This document shows positions 8,947 to 17,706 of a stretch of 42,699 bases of DNA, one piece after another. Each line of letters starts with the position of its first letter. Positions within the stretch are counted from its first letter, which is position 1. Source of the stretch: Nostoc sp. FACHB-973 (GTDB lineage Bacteria; Cyanobacteriota; Cyanobacteriia; Cyanobacteriales; Nostocaceae); contig NZ_JACJSJ010000073.1 in NCBI RefSeq assembly GCF_014698115.1, positions 1 through 42,699 on the forward strand, given 5' to 3'. The notes beneath the pieces are model-generated. The model saw nothing but the letters and a program-made list of their open reading frames with translations. It was not told where the DNA came from and ran no database searches. The position numbers and the translations under genes are program-made.

Positions 8947-9001
8947 AAACCGCCCCAAGCTGCTGATATTTATCCATCGTAGCTTCCGGCGGTTTCTGTT
9001 T
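8947..9001 (+). other. Second gene-less terminator-like hairpin
   Basis: AAACCGCC (8947-8954) pairs with GGCGGTTT (8988-8995), and AAGCT (8957-8961) pairs with AGCTT (8981-8985). CTGTTTT follows on the plus strand. The 200 bases upstream hold no plausible ORF, so this may be the 3' end of a small RNA. It could also act as a terminator for the minus-strand phosphoesterase gene. Confidence 0.5.
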
Positions 9002-9088
9002 TGGGGTCAGAATTCAGGAGTCAGAATAATTAAAGAATCATGAAAATATTTGATGAATGAGTATACTAAGGATACTAAACTGCCGATC

Positions 9089-9122
9089 AATTCTGAATTC
9101 TGAATTCTGAATTCTGAATTCT
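9089..9122. repeat. AATTCTG heptamer tandem repeat
   Basis: Four or five units of AATTCTG abut the 3' end of the phosphoesterase gene at 9125. Confidence 0.8.
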
Positions 9123-9124
9123 CT

Positions 9125-9958
9125 TTAATGACTAATTAACGTAATAACAGTCACTTCCGGCGGACAAAATAGGCGTCCTGGTTTATAAGTTCCTAAACCA
9201 CGATTGACATATAATTGATTTTCTTCCACATTGTGAAATCCTTGCGCCCATTCCCAATATCGCACGACTTTCGAGCAGTCTCCTAGTAAAAGTGTTACCC
9301 AACGCCGGAGTTTTTTGGGAATTTTTTTCAGCAGCTTTTTATAATAAAATACAACAGGCCCAATGCCCGGAATTACGATGTGACCACCGTGGGTATGACC
9401 AGATAATTGCAAATCTACGCGCCATTGTTGCAATATCTTGGCTGTATCTGGGTTATGGGATAAAACGATGCGGGGTGTAACAGAATCTAATTGATTCATA
9501 ACTGGTGCGGGATGAAATTCCTGCGACCAATAATCAGCTAGTCCTACTAATGGTAATTCCTTTCCTAGTGGATAAGCAATTTCATTCCAAAGTACATGCA
9601 CCCCAATGCTAGTTAACGCCTTTGTAACTTCTGCTTGTGAGTGGCTGTAATAGATATCGTGATTACCCAGGACGGCGTAAATACCACAGCGACTTTGCAA
9701 ATGTTTTAATCGCAGCACCAATTGATTAATCGGCGTTGGGTCATCAGTTACGTAGTCACCAGTTAATAGAATTAAATCTGGTTCAGCTTCGTTAGTAAGT
9801 GCGATCGCTTTTGCTAACATATCTTCCGATAGCCGCAAACCATCGTAGTGAAAATCCGATAACTGCACCAGCTTTGTACCTTGTAAAGATATTGGAAGTT
9901 CCGCAATCTTAACCGTTACTTTATCTACTCTTAAATGTCCCGTAAAGAACCAATGCAT
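9125..9958 (-). CDS. Calcineurin-like metallophosphoesterase (YkuE-type), copy 1
   Basis: 277 aa from the ATG at 9958. That start is chosen because it aligns with the paralog's MHW start; an ATG at 9979 is possible. The dimetal site is complete: QLSDFHYDG, LTGDYVTD, GNHD, LSHNPD and SGHTHGG. The order and length fit the YkuE-like branch of the calcineurin superfamily, whose members cut phosphomonoesters or diesters. The substrate is not predictable. The hydrophobic start is short and gives no clear export signal. It is a tandem duplicate of the gene at 10177-11007, with most core motifs identical. Confidence 0.9.
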   Translation of the reverse strand: MHWFFTGHLRVDKVTVKIAELPISLQGTKLVQLSDFHYDGLRLSEDMLAKAIALTNEAEPDLILLTGDYVTDDPTPINQLVLRLKHLQSRCGIYAVLGNHDIYYSHSQAEVTKALTSIGVHVLWNEIAYPLGKELPLVGLADYWSQEFHPAPVMNQLDSVTPRIVLSHNPDTAKILQQWRVDLQLSGHTHGGHIVIPGIGPVVFYYKKLLKKIPKKLRRWVTLLLGDCSKVVRYWEWAQGFHNVEENQLYVNRGLGTYKPGRLFCPPEVTVITLISH

Positions 9959-10176
9959 AAGGCAACCGATACTCCTCATACCAGCGCTTACAGCTTACCA
10001 AAAATCAAAATGCAACTTGATAAATTGCAACAATTTCTGTCATCTACTAGAAATATAATTAACTAATTGGTTGAAATTATGAGACTAAACTAAGCTAGTC
10101 TTGCTTTAATTTGCAAGCAATTTTGAACCAGAATACTTGCTGGAATTGAGTTGTTGCATGTTGAATTTGGAATTAC

Positions 10177-11007
10177 TCACTCACCTTGTAGCGTGATTAT
10201 AGTAACTTCTGGGCGGCAAAATAAACGTCCTGGGAGGTAAGTTCCCAAACCACGATTGACATATAGCTGATTTTTTCCTACGCGATGGTAACCCTGCGCC
10301 CATTCCCAATGGCTGACTACAGAAACATTTTCTTCTAAAAATCGCGCTCTACGCCGCACTTTCAGGGGTATTTTTTTGGTAATCTTGCTGTAAACCAACG
10401 CAGCTGGACCAATTCCAGGAATTACGATTTGACCACCGTGAGTATGACCAGATAATTGTAAATCAACTCGCCATGCTTGTAATATCTCCGCAGTATCTGG
10501 ATTATGGGATAAAACAATGCAGGGCGTGTCTGGGTTTAGTCGGTTCATAACTAACCCAGGATTGAATTCTCGTGACCAAGTGTCGGCCAGTCCAACGAGT
10601 GGTAATTCTTTTCCTAATGGATAGGCAATTTCGTTCCAAAGGACCTGAATTCCAATGCTAGTTAACGCTTCTGTAACTTCTGTTTTTGCGTGTTTGTAAT
10701 GTATGTCGTGGTTGCCAAGAATAGCATAGATCCCACAGCGACTTTGCAAATGTTTGAGTCGAAGTATTAATTGGTGAATTGGTTGGGGATCGTCAGTTAC
10801 GTAATCACCTGTCAATAAAACTAAATCTGGTTCAGCTTGGTTGCTAACTGCGATCGCTTTTTCTAGCATACCTTCCGACAGCCGCAAACCATCATAGTGA
10901 AAATCTGACAACTGCACCAACTTCTTACCTTGTAACGGTGCAGGCAACCCTGCAATCTTAACCGTCAATTTTTCTGTACTCAACGGCCCAGATAACAACC
11001 AATGCAT
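10177..11007 (-). CDS. Calcineurin-like metallophosphoesterase (YkuE-type), copy 2
   Basis: 276 aa. The metal ligands are intact: D35 and H37 in LSDFHYDG, the GDY motif at 67-69, GNHD at 98-101, then LSHNPDT and SGHTHGGQ. It is highly similar to copy 1 over its whole length. It precedes copy 1 in the direction of transcription with a 218-bp gap, so the copies may have separate promoters. The main differences are in the basic segment before the last 50 residues (KVRRRARFLEEN here). The duplication looks old enough for the DNA to have diverged clearly. Confidence 0.9.
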   Translation of the reverse strand: MHWLLSGPLSTEKLTVKIAGLPAPLQGKKLVQLSDFHYDGLRLSEGMLEKAIAVSNQAEPDLVLLTGDYVTDDPQPIHQLILRLKHLQSRCGIYAILGNHDIHYKHAKTEVTEALTSIGIQVLWNEIAYPLGKELPLVGLADTWSREFNPGLVMNRLNPDTPCIVLSHNPDTAEILQAWRVDLQLSGHTHGGQIVIPGIGPAALVYSKITKKIPLKVRRRARFLEENVSVVSHWEWAQGYHRVGKNQLYVNRGLGTYLPGRLFCRPEVTIITLQGE

Positions 11008-11137
11008 AAGACGTTCAATAAACCATAATCATAGAGCTTATAGCTTAGCTAAACATTGTCGAATTGTGTGTAGGAACCAATGCAACTTGTTGAAAATTTT
11101 ATGAAACTTGCAAATTTTAGTGTATTTCTACTTATTT

Positions 11138-11229
11138 ATAGCGGTTTGCAATTGAATAGAAATACACCGTTTGTAAATTAAACGATTGTAGGGGCGCACA
11201 GCTGTGCGCCCCTACTGCAAATTGCTATT
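11138..11229. mobile_element. MITE-like element directly downstream of nifH
   Basis: About 92 bp with imperfect terminal inverted repeats: ATAGCGGTTTGCAATTG at the left, and ATAGCAATTTGCAGTAG on the opposite strand at the right. A 28-bp palindrome (GTAGGGGCGCACAG and its complement, 11188-11215) lies inside. The right end stops 2 bp from the nifH stop codon at 11232-11234. In an RNA the palindrome would form a strong hairpin 3' of nifH. Confidence 0.7.
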
Positions 11230-11231
11230 GT

Positions 11232-12137
11232 TTACTTGGTAGTACTTTCTACTGGTGCTTCAGCAGATGACTTGCCAATCAACATTGCAGCATTTTCTTC
11301 ACTTTCAAGGACACCGAATTCAATCAACAACTCTTCTAGTTCTTCCATTTCAATAGGTGTAGGAATGCTGAGATTGTTGTTGTTGATGATTTTTGTCGCC
11401 AATGTCCGATATTCGTTACTTTGATTGCTTTCAGGTGCATACTCGTTCACAGTCATCCGGCGTAACTCAGCGTGTTGCACAATATTGTCACGTGGTACGT
11501 AGTGAATCATTTGGGTGTTCAAACGTTTTGCCAAGGTTTCGATTAATTCGATTTCTCGGTCAACGTTACGACTGTTACAAATTAGTCCACCCAAGCGTAC
11601 ACCGCCAGTGTGAGCATATTTGAGAACACCACGAGCGATGTTGTTAGCTGCATACATCGCCATCATTTCACCGGAGGTAACGATGTAGATTTCTTGTGCT
11701 TTACCTTCACGGATGGGCATCGCAAAACCACCGCACACAACGTCACCCAATACGTCGTAGCTTACAAAGTCAACATCTTTGTATGCACCGTTTTCTTCTA
11801 AGAAGTTGATGGCGGTGATGATACCGCGACCGGCACAACCTACACCGGGTTCTGGACCGCCAGACTCTACACAACGCACATTCCGAAAGCCAGTAAGCAT
11901 GACTTCTTCGAGTTCTATGTCTTCCACAGCGCCTCGTTCAGCAGCCAATTGCAGAACGCTGGTTTGGGCTTTACTGTGCAACATCAAACGAGTAGAATCA
12001 GCTTTCGGGTCGCAACCGACGATTAAAATGCGTTGACCCATTTCTGCCATAGCTGCAAGGGTATTTTGAGAAGTGGTAGACTTACCAATACCACCTTTAC
12101 CGTAGAAAGCTATTTGTCTAATTTTTTCGTCAGTCAT
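11232..12137 (-). CDS. nifH: Nitrogenase iron protein NifH (stand-alone copy)
   Basis: Dinitrogenase reductase, 301 aa. It passes electrons from its 4Fe-4S cluster to the MoFe protein with ATP hydrolysis. The P-loop GKGGIGKS is at 13-20. The cluster ligands are C101 (GVGCAGRG) and C135 (GDVVCGG). R104 is the residue that DraT ADP-ribosylates where that system exists. The sequence is NifH, not the chlorophyll-pathway paralog ChlL. No nifD, nifK or other nif gene is within 11 kb, so this is probably an extra copy such as nifH2 of heterocystous strains. The flanking genes (phosphoesterases) give no nif context. Confidence 0.95.
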   Translation of the reverse strand: MTDEKIRQIAFYGKGGIGKSTTSQNTLAAMAEMGQRILIVGCDPKADSTRLMLHSKAQTSVLQLAAERGAVEDIELEEVMLTGFRNVRCVESGGPEPGVGCAGRGIITAINFLEENGAYKDVDFVSYDVLGDVVCGGFAMPIREGKAQEIYIVTSGEMMAMYAANNIARGVLKYAHTGGVRLGGLICNSRNVDREIELIETLAKRLNTQMIHYVPRDNIVQHAELRRMTVNEYAPESNQSNEYRTLATKIINNNNLSIPTPIEMEELEELLIEFGVLESEENAAMLIGKSSAEAPVESTTK

Positions 12138-13032
12138 GATGAGCGTTTTCCTACAATTGTTTTGTCTATGGATTTGAAGGTTTATCTAAGACGTTGTTCT
12201 CTTGGGCAACACTACGGGCGGTAGATTACAGTTGCTTGAAGTTCATTTACAGGAAATCTAAGTCTCCCAATCACGAAGCTTTTAACAGTTGACTGAAGCA
12301 TTGCAGATTGTTGTAACAGAATTCCATAGGTTGCTCAAGCCCTAAGAGTGGTACATAAGAAATTCAACTTCACGCAAAGTTTTTTCCCATTACCACACAA
12401 CCAACCAAAAATGTAATCCACACTAAATGGTCGTTACAACTTTCTTGATTTTGCTTATGTCATAGCTGCCAAGAACTTCTAAATTGCGGGTGAACCTGCC
12501 AATTTCCCAAACTATTGAGCAACTGCTGTACTTGTGATTTTTGCAGGTATTTCCTGAAAATCACTAAATCGCACCGTGATGATTGCGTGAGAACACATCT
12601 AAGCCCAAAGGTAGCAGCTACACAAACCCTGCTATGTCTGCATCAGCAAACCGTGATGCTATAGCTTGGGAGCATCTTGATAACTTTTAGCAATGTGGAA
12701 CAGTACTTGCTCTTGGTGAAGTTTACATTCCAAGAGAAAGTAAACAAGCAACTGCCGAAACTATAATTCACAGATGAAAATAGTTTCTTTCGCTTGTACT
12801 AAGTTATGTCAAGTTCGCTGAATTACTTGTAATTAAAACTCTCCGCGTCTTTGCATCAGTCTTAATTAAAAATGTTCATCCGAACATGAAATTAGTAACT
12901 GTTCTGATTGGTGTTGGTTTGCCAGACTGTACTCAGGGTCTTTCTTCCCAGACTCCCAAGCTAATCGCATCTGGTGTGTAATGCTAGCTAGGTTAGCGAA
13001 CTTTTGCTTGCTAATACTCGGGCAAGTTCTAA

Positions 13033-13251
13033 TTGACTTCAAGTTGTTACGAAGAACACTATCTTAGTTGCTCTGGCTTTATCTCTTCGTTAGAAAAAGC
13101 TGTAGATTATGAAGCAGATTTACCAGAACAAAACAACTTTATTGAGCTTGCCTCAATTTCTTTGGAAGTTTTTTGTACTTTGACTTTTTTGATTCCTATA
13201 ATCACCATAACATACATTTTCGAGAGCATTTATAAAGTAAATCTTAAGTAG
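13033..13251 (+). CDS. Doubtful small ORF with C-terminal hydrophobic segment
   Basis: 72 codons from a TTG, with no clear ribosome site. The C-terminal third is hydrophobic (VFCTLTFLIPIITITYIF) and could span a membrane. It sits alone in a gene-poor region, is AT-rich, and shows no recognised family. It may be chance or a gene fragment. Confidence 0.2.
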   Translation: MTSSCYEEHYLSCSGFISSLEKAVDYEADLPEQNNFIELASISLEVFCTLTFLIPIITITYIFESIYKVNLK

Positions 13252-13269
13252 GGTGCGCTAGTACTGCAA

Positions 13270-13320
13270 GGCGTAATTCGTAATTCGTAATTCGTAATTC
13301 GTAATTCGTAATTCGTAATT
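13270..13320. repeat. TAATTCG heptamer tandem repeat
   Basis: About seven consecutive TAATTCG units. Confidence 0.9.
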
Positions 13321-13696
13321 ACCTGTTCATAAGGGTTTGAGACCTTTAAAATGGTTGGTTTATTTACGCCGTGCTGTGCAAGGCTAAACTTTTAACACAC
13401 CCGATAGAATTACTATTTGAATTTTGAACAAAATCTAACTATTGTAGGGTGCGTTATGAACTTTTTTCTAACGCACGAAACCCTTAAAAATAGAGTATTG
13501 GTCTGTCGGTAACACACTCTATATATGTTTTAAAAAATAAAAACTGATTCATAGATAAATTTTCATTTAAATGAGGCACACAGTAGGGATGCACAGCTTT
13601 ACTGCCCTACAATTTTTTTGTATTCCATGCGATCGCTGTTATAATTTCACAGCATTAGTCCTGGGCTAATAATTATTGTTCAATTTAAGCATAATT

Positions 13697-13740
13697 AAAA
13701 AATAGCGCCACCTTTTCATGAAGATGACGCTATTTTTTTT
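13697..13740. terminator. Bidirectional terminator
   Basis: AAAAAATAGCG (13697-13707) pairs with CGCTATTTTTTTT (13728-13740), with an inner TCATGA hairpin. T-tracts are present on both strands. It lies 73 bp after the end of the minus-strand GlsB/YeaQ-type gene, which it probably serves. Confidence 0.85.
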
Positions 13741-13812
13741 GATTTAATTCACAGATAAAATAATTAAATGAATTTCCTAAACTTTCTGGGTCGGTTGACC
13801 GCAGTTTTGTTA

Positions 13813-14085
13813 CTATACAGTAGTGCGACGGGTTAATAAGTTCCACAGGAAAACCGCTACAATTGCACCCAAAACTGCTACTGCAATACCTGGAATACTC
13901 AGAGTAGGAGCCGCTAGAGTTAACGTTCCTGTGCTGAAAAAGATACCCAAACTACCGCCAACAAAAGCACCAATAATTCCTAGCAAAATTGTTCCTAGAA
14001 TTCCGCCACCTTGATGACCAGGGTAGATAGCTTTAGCGATGGCACCAGCAATTAGACCTAAAACAATCCAAGCAAGAATATTCAT
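13813..14085 (-). CDS. GlsB/YeaQ/YmgE family membrane protein
   Basis: 90 aa, three predicted membrane helices (about 3-21, 30-50 and 62-84) and the family's Gly-rich pattern: LIAGAIAKAIYPGHQGGG, then GIIGAFVGGSLG. Such small 'transglycosylase-associated' proteins are linked to general stress responses; no enzyme activity is known for them. An insertion (TLTLAAPTLSIPGI) before the last helix is typical of longer family members. The gene is single, with a strong terminator downstream. Confidence 0.9.
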   Translation of the reverse strand: MNILAWIVLGLIAGAIAKAIYPGHQGGGILGTILLGIIGAFVGGSLGIFFSTGTLTLAAPTLSIPGIAVAVLGAIVAVFLWNLLTRRTTV

Positions 14086-14447
14086 GGTTTTTAATTTGGT
14101 AAACGTTTTTTACTTACAGAACTAATATTAGCAATCTTAATCTTGGGACTCCATCCATCATCCGAATCAATTATTCATATCCATCAGGAGTAGTTGAATT
14201 AGTACTCAGTTATTGTATATATCCTCCTATTGAGGTAGATAATCAAGCAAAAAAAAGCTCCTAGTAGGTCTTTAACTAGAAGCTATCAAACTATTGCTTG
14301 GTAATTGCAGTATATGCATTTTCAATTAGCTATCTCCTCTACTAGAAGTGTCATTTGTGGTTTGTGATTAGTCATTCGTAACTGACTAATCACAAACCGC
14401 CACGATTCCTCACTTAGTACTGCTAATCTTCCATTCATCGAAACTCC

Positions 14448-14815
14448 TGGGTCTGAAACCCCGTCCTTGTAGTACGGCAATACACATGGTATAATTGGCG
14501 TGGTCAATGACCCACCCGTGACGATGGAGACATAAACCCTAACGCCAAAGTTTGCGATACTTCGCAACGGGGAAGAAAAATCGGTAGACCGGGAAAAGAG
14601 GATAGGGCAATGGACAGTCCAACCCTTGAATCAAAATACACAAAAATTCTCTGTTGAGATTTCGATACATAAGAACCGCAGGGCTTGCGGGGATAGTCTG
14701 TGGAGCGAACATAAGACCAAAACTTTTTGTGAGTGGAGGCAGTTGCTATGAAGCAGAAACCCAAGTAGTAATGCTTGGGAATCACCGCACTTTTAGGGCG
14801 GTGAGGATGTCAACT
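14448..14815 (+). mobile_element. IS200/IS605-family right-end remnant (omega-RNA-like)
   Basis: The segment ends in GGGAATCACCGCACTTTTAG, then a complementary GGCGGTGAGGATGTCAA. This is the characteristic 3' hairpin and end of TnpB-type IS200/IS605 elements. A second similar motif (GGGTCTGAAACCCCGTCC) is at about 14451. The frame around 14654-14790 (TAGLAGIVCGANIRP ... YEAETQV) resembles a TnpB C-terminus. The TnpB catalytic part and TnpA are absent. I infer a decayed element that keeps the part from which omega RNA is normally made. Confidence 0.65.
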
Positions 14816-15045
14816 CGATGCACTAGAACTGGTAGCAGCTTGCTCAAATACCGATGGATTATCAGGTAAATGAAACTGATCAAAGTTAACAGCATCACAC
14901 CCAAAATCGTCCCATATGCGTGAATATGCCACCAAAATACCTTGAATTTTGTTGTATATAGTCGTACAAACCTCGACAAAACGGCTATATTGGCGCTATT
15001 AGAATCCTGAAACAATACTGCTGTGTTTTGTTGTGCAATTGTCAT
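14782..15045 (-). CDS. Small membrane protein, C-terminus replaced by IS sequence
   Basis: About 87 aa from the ATG at 15045 (a longer start at 15072 is possible). One clear membrane helix (GTILGVMLLTLISFIYLII) follows a polar N-terminus (MTIAQQNTAVLFQDSN). The last residues, DILTALKVR, are read from the IS200/IS605 right end, so the original C-terminus has been lost or altered. Function not recognised. It could be a truncated gene no longer in use. Confidence 0.45.
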   Translation of the reverse strand: MTIAQQNTAVLFQDSNSANIAVLSRFVRLYTTKFKVFWWHIHAYGTILGVMLLTLISFIYLIIHRYLSKLLPVLVHRVDILTALKVR

Positions 15046-15269
15046 TTTAATTACTTCTTTAATCCCAACCACTGAGACATTTAGTTTAAACTACGGTAAC
15101 TCGATAGAGTTAACGTTATTTGTATGTAATATCTCATAATTTGATTCAAGAAGCAAGTATGGGGGTTGGGGATTGGGTATTAGTATTGAAAATTAGGTAT
15201 TAGGAAACTAGTTTGCACAGCCGAATCGTAGCTTCCAATGCTCCATGCCCCATGCCCCATTCCCAATCA

Positions 15270-15902
15270 ATGCCTAATCAAATTTGGTTATCACAGTTGC
15301 AAAAACATCGAGCGATCGCAGTTATCCGCGCTCCTAAAATGGAATGGGGGCGGGAAATGGCGATGGCTGTGGCATCTGGGGGAATGCAGCTAATTGAAAT
15401 CACCTGGAATAGCGATCGCGCCGGGGAATTAATCAGTCAACTACGTTGGGAATTACCAGGCTGTATTATTGGCACTGGTACGCTGTTCAATGTGCAGCAG
15501 CTAGAAGAAGCGATCGCTTCTGGGGCAGAATTTCTCTTCACACCCCATGTTGACTCGGCAATGATTCAAGCAGCACAAGAAAAACATGTGCCCATTATCC
15601 CAGGAGCGCTGACTCCTACAGAAATTGTTACCGCTTGGAGTCAGGGTGCTAGTTGTGTAAAAGTGTTTCCTGTGCAAGCGCTGGGAGGGGCTGATTATAT
15701 TAAAAGTTTGCAAGGGCCTTTGGGTGAGATTCCCTTAATTCCCACTGGCGGCGTGACTGTGGAAAATGCTAAAGAATTTTTACAAGCAGGAGCGATCGCC
15801 GTGGGTTTGAGCGGTGAATTATTTCCCAAAAAGCTTGTCAGTGAGGGGAATTGGGAGGCGATCGCAACCAAGGCTAGAAAGCTCATGCAACAGTTAGGTT
15901 AA
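15270..15902 (+). CDS. eda: KDPG/KHG aldolase
   Basis: 210 aa, 2-dehydro-3-deoxyphosphogluconate / 4-hydroxy-2-oxoglutarate aldolase. It splits KDPG to pyruvate and glyceraldehyde 3-phosphate in the Entner-Doudoroff route, or cleaves KHG. The Schiff-base lysine is K131 in SCVKVFPVQ and the catalytic glutamate is E43 in LIEITWNS. The phosphate-binding IPTGGV is at 157-162. I start at ATG 15270 because the 19 codons upstream in the same frame come from CCCCATGCC-type repeat DNA. The protein is a normal full-length TIM barrel. Confidence 0.95.
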   Translation: MPNQIWLSQLQKHRAIAVIRAPKMEWGREMAMAVASGGMQLIEITWNSDRAGELISQLRWELPGCIIGTGTLFNVQQLEEAIASGAEFLFTPHVDSAMIQAAQEKHVPIIPGALTPTEIVTAWSQGASCVKVFPVQALGGADYIKSLQGPLGEIPLIPTGGVTVENAKEFLQAGAIAVGLSGELFPKKLVSEGNWEAIATKARKLMQQLG

Positions 15903-16016
15903 CTTAGAATCAAATCATCAAAAATTCATGTCTATTAAAGTAGTAGATATGGAAATATAAAGTGAAAACTGATAACTTTCCTAAGACCAGATAATTTTAG
16001 TGTGAGTGTATCTAGT

Positions 16017-16532
16017 ATGAAAAGACTGATTTATCCTGACTGGGTGCGTAGCTTAAAAATACTCCTCGCTGGGACAGCACTGTCCTTAAGTGTTTTTACT
16101 ACTACTGGAACGAGTGAAGTTTGGGCAAATTCCAAAAATCAAGTGATTGCACAAACAATCCAGACATTACAAAAATCGGATAAGCGCTGGATTCAAATTA
16201 ATCTTTCAAAGCAACGATTAATCGCTTGGGAAGGTGACAAAGTAGTTTATGGAAGCTCTATTTCCTCTGGTAAAAAATCTACTCCTACCCTAGTTGGTAC
16301 TTTTAAGATTCAATCCAAATTCAAAACTACACGAATGCGGGGAGAAAACTACAATGTTCCTAACGTCCCTTATGCAATGTTTTACCAAGGTAATTACGGC
16401 ATTCACGGTGCTTACTGGCATAAGAAATTTGGCACTCCAGTAAGTCACGGCTGCGTAAATCTTGCACCCAAACATGCTAAATGGCTATTCGAATGGGCAT
16501 CAGTAGGGACACCAGTAGTCATCCATAAATAG
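16017..16532 (+). CDS. L,D-transpeptidase (YkuD family)
   Basis: 171 aa from the ATG at 16017 (a GTG at 16002 is possible). The signal peptide covers about 1-37 and ends near VWA-NS. The YkuD domain (about 57-170) has the full catalytic motif: H130 in YGIHGAYW, and S143, H144, G145 and C146 in SHGCVNL. These enzymes make 3-3 crosslinks in peptidoglycan or attach proteins to it, in the periplasm. There are no LysM or other binding domains, so it is a minimal form. It is a single gene. Confidence 0.93.
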   Translation: MKRLIYPDWVRSLKILLAGTALSLSVFTTTGTSEVWANSKNQVIAQTIQTLQKSDKRWIQINLSKQRLIAWEGDKVVYGSSISSGKKSTPTLVGTFKIQSKFKTTRMRGENYNVPNVPYAMFYQGNYGIHGAYWHKKFGTPVSHGCVNLAPKHAKWLFEWASVGTPVVIHK

Positions 16533-16697
16533 TAAGTGAACCGATCAAAAGCGAATTTAGGGAAAATTATAAATAACTGCAAATCAAGACAATTCAGATA
16601 TTCCCAGCAATATTTTATGCTGGGAATATTCGGAATCGTAATTACTCAACTTCAAGTAAAATGTAAAGTAGGGCACGAATATAATCCACATTCCGCA

Positions 16698-17294
16698 CCA
16701 GGGCAAACTGTGAAGTTAATTACACAGCAATCAGCAGATTAGGTAATCACATTAAAAAAGAACCAAGGTAATCTTTATGACTCAGTTGAAAAACTATTTA
16801 AAATAGGGATAAGCACGAGTTTTGAAGGAATTGAGCATAGCACATATAAAACAGAAGAAACAGGGCATGGTCGTCATGAAATTCGGAATTACATAATCTT
16901 AACTGGAATTGGGTCACAACTTGATCCAGATTCAGTGTGGTCAAACTTTAGCAGTGTTGGTATGGTAGAGTCCATCCGCTTATCGGATGGTAAAACAACA
17001 GTCGAAACTCGTTATTTCATTAGTAGCCTTATCAAGAATGCTGAAGAGTTTTCTAATGCTGTTCGTAGCCATTGGGGTATAGAAAACTCATTACATTGGG
17101 TGTTGGATGTTGCTTTAAAAGAAGATGACTGCCGGATTAGGAAAGACAATGCTCCACAGAATTTTGCAGTATTACGGCAAATTGCAGTCAATCTTTTAGG
17201 TAAAGAGAAGCGAGTCAAACGAGGAATCAAAAATAAACAGTTTCTCGCCGCGATGGATAACAACTATTTATTAAGTGTTTTAGCGTTAGCTTAA
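16698..17294 (+). pseudogene. ISAs1-family transposase remnant
   Basis: The frame reads KLITQQSAD, then a TAG stop at 16740-16742, then VITLKKNQGNLYDSVEKLFK and on to LSVLALA at 17294. In the family this block is normally DYV.LKKNQ, so the stop replaces the Tyr codon. The N-terminal half, including the first catalytic Asp, is missing. RSHWGIENSLHWVLDV and DDCRIRKDNAPQNFAVLR are hallmark C-terminal motifs. A CGCCCTG at 17543-17549 may be the remaining outer end of the element. Confidence 0.85.
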
Positions 17295-17706
17295 AACAGT
17301 ATATCAAAACTTGAATTGAATGTTTTATATGAAAGGTTTATTTATTCGCTGGATAAATATGCTTTTATTTACCGCATAATTTAATATTTTTAGTATTAAT
17401 GAATAGCCGTTCAAATGAAGATAAGCTGATTCAGAGCTTTTAAAAATATTTGATTTATTTTATTTATCATTCAGTCAATTTCTACAATTATTTATGTCAT
17501 TTTGAAATCTTCCTTAGTTTTTATTAGTAAATAAGATGCCTTCGCCCTGGTTTGGCGGGTTTATGCATAAAATTAGTTTAAACTCCAATTACAAATGAGA
17601 CTAATATCAACAATATGCCTTATTGAGAATATATTAAAACAGAGCTTCAGACCGAACAATGATAAATCAAGGGTTTTGAAGATTTCTTATCCCGAACTCA
17701 GGTTCA
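17295..17706. other. AT-rich intergenic DNA, probable IS tail
   Basis: No ORF is supported. The first 255 bases are probably the non-coding 3' part of the ISAs1-type remnant, up to the CGCCCTG at 17549. Confidence 0.5.

Larger units (their letters stand above)
12138..13696. other. Long gene-poor region upstream of nifH
   Basis: About 1.55 kb without a convincing gene. It should contain the nifH promoter and leader, but I could not place a GTA-N8-TAC NtcA site with confidence. A frame at 12631-12774 reads as two short coding-like pieces separated by a stop (SANRDAIAWEHLDNF, then QCGTVLALGEVYIPRESKQ), possibly a decayed gene. TAATTCG tandem repeats fill 13270-13320, and GGTGCGTTA-type repeats follow. 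Confidence 0.5.

Noticed and set aside
11232..12137. ChlL (protochlorophyllide reductase iron protein) instead of NifH
   Set aside because: The opening MTDEKIRQIAFYGKGGIGKS and the sequence around both cysteines are typical of NifH.
12138..12700. NtcA-type GTA-N8-TAC site for nifH
   Set aside because: No copy with correct spacing and a matching -10 box was convincing.
12631..12774. Two short coding-like frames separated by a stop
   Set aside because: Too short and not recognised; mentioned only as possible decay.
14322..14567. 81-codon minus-strand ORF
   Set aside because: It is made of repeat and IS-remnant DNA, with no ribosome site or family.
16536..16742. 68-codon ORF after the L,D-transpeptidase gene
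   Set aside because: Its last codons (KLITQQSAD) belong to the decayed transposase frame and the rest has no support.
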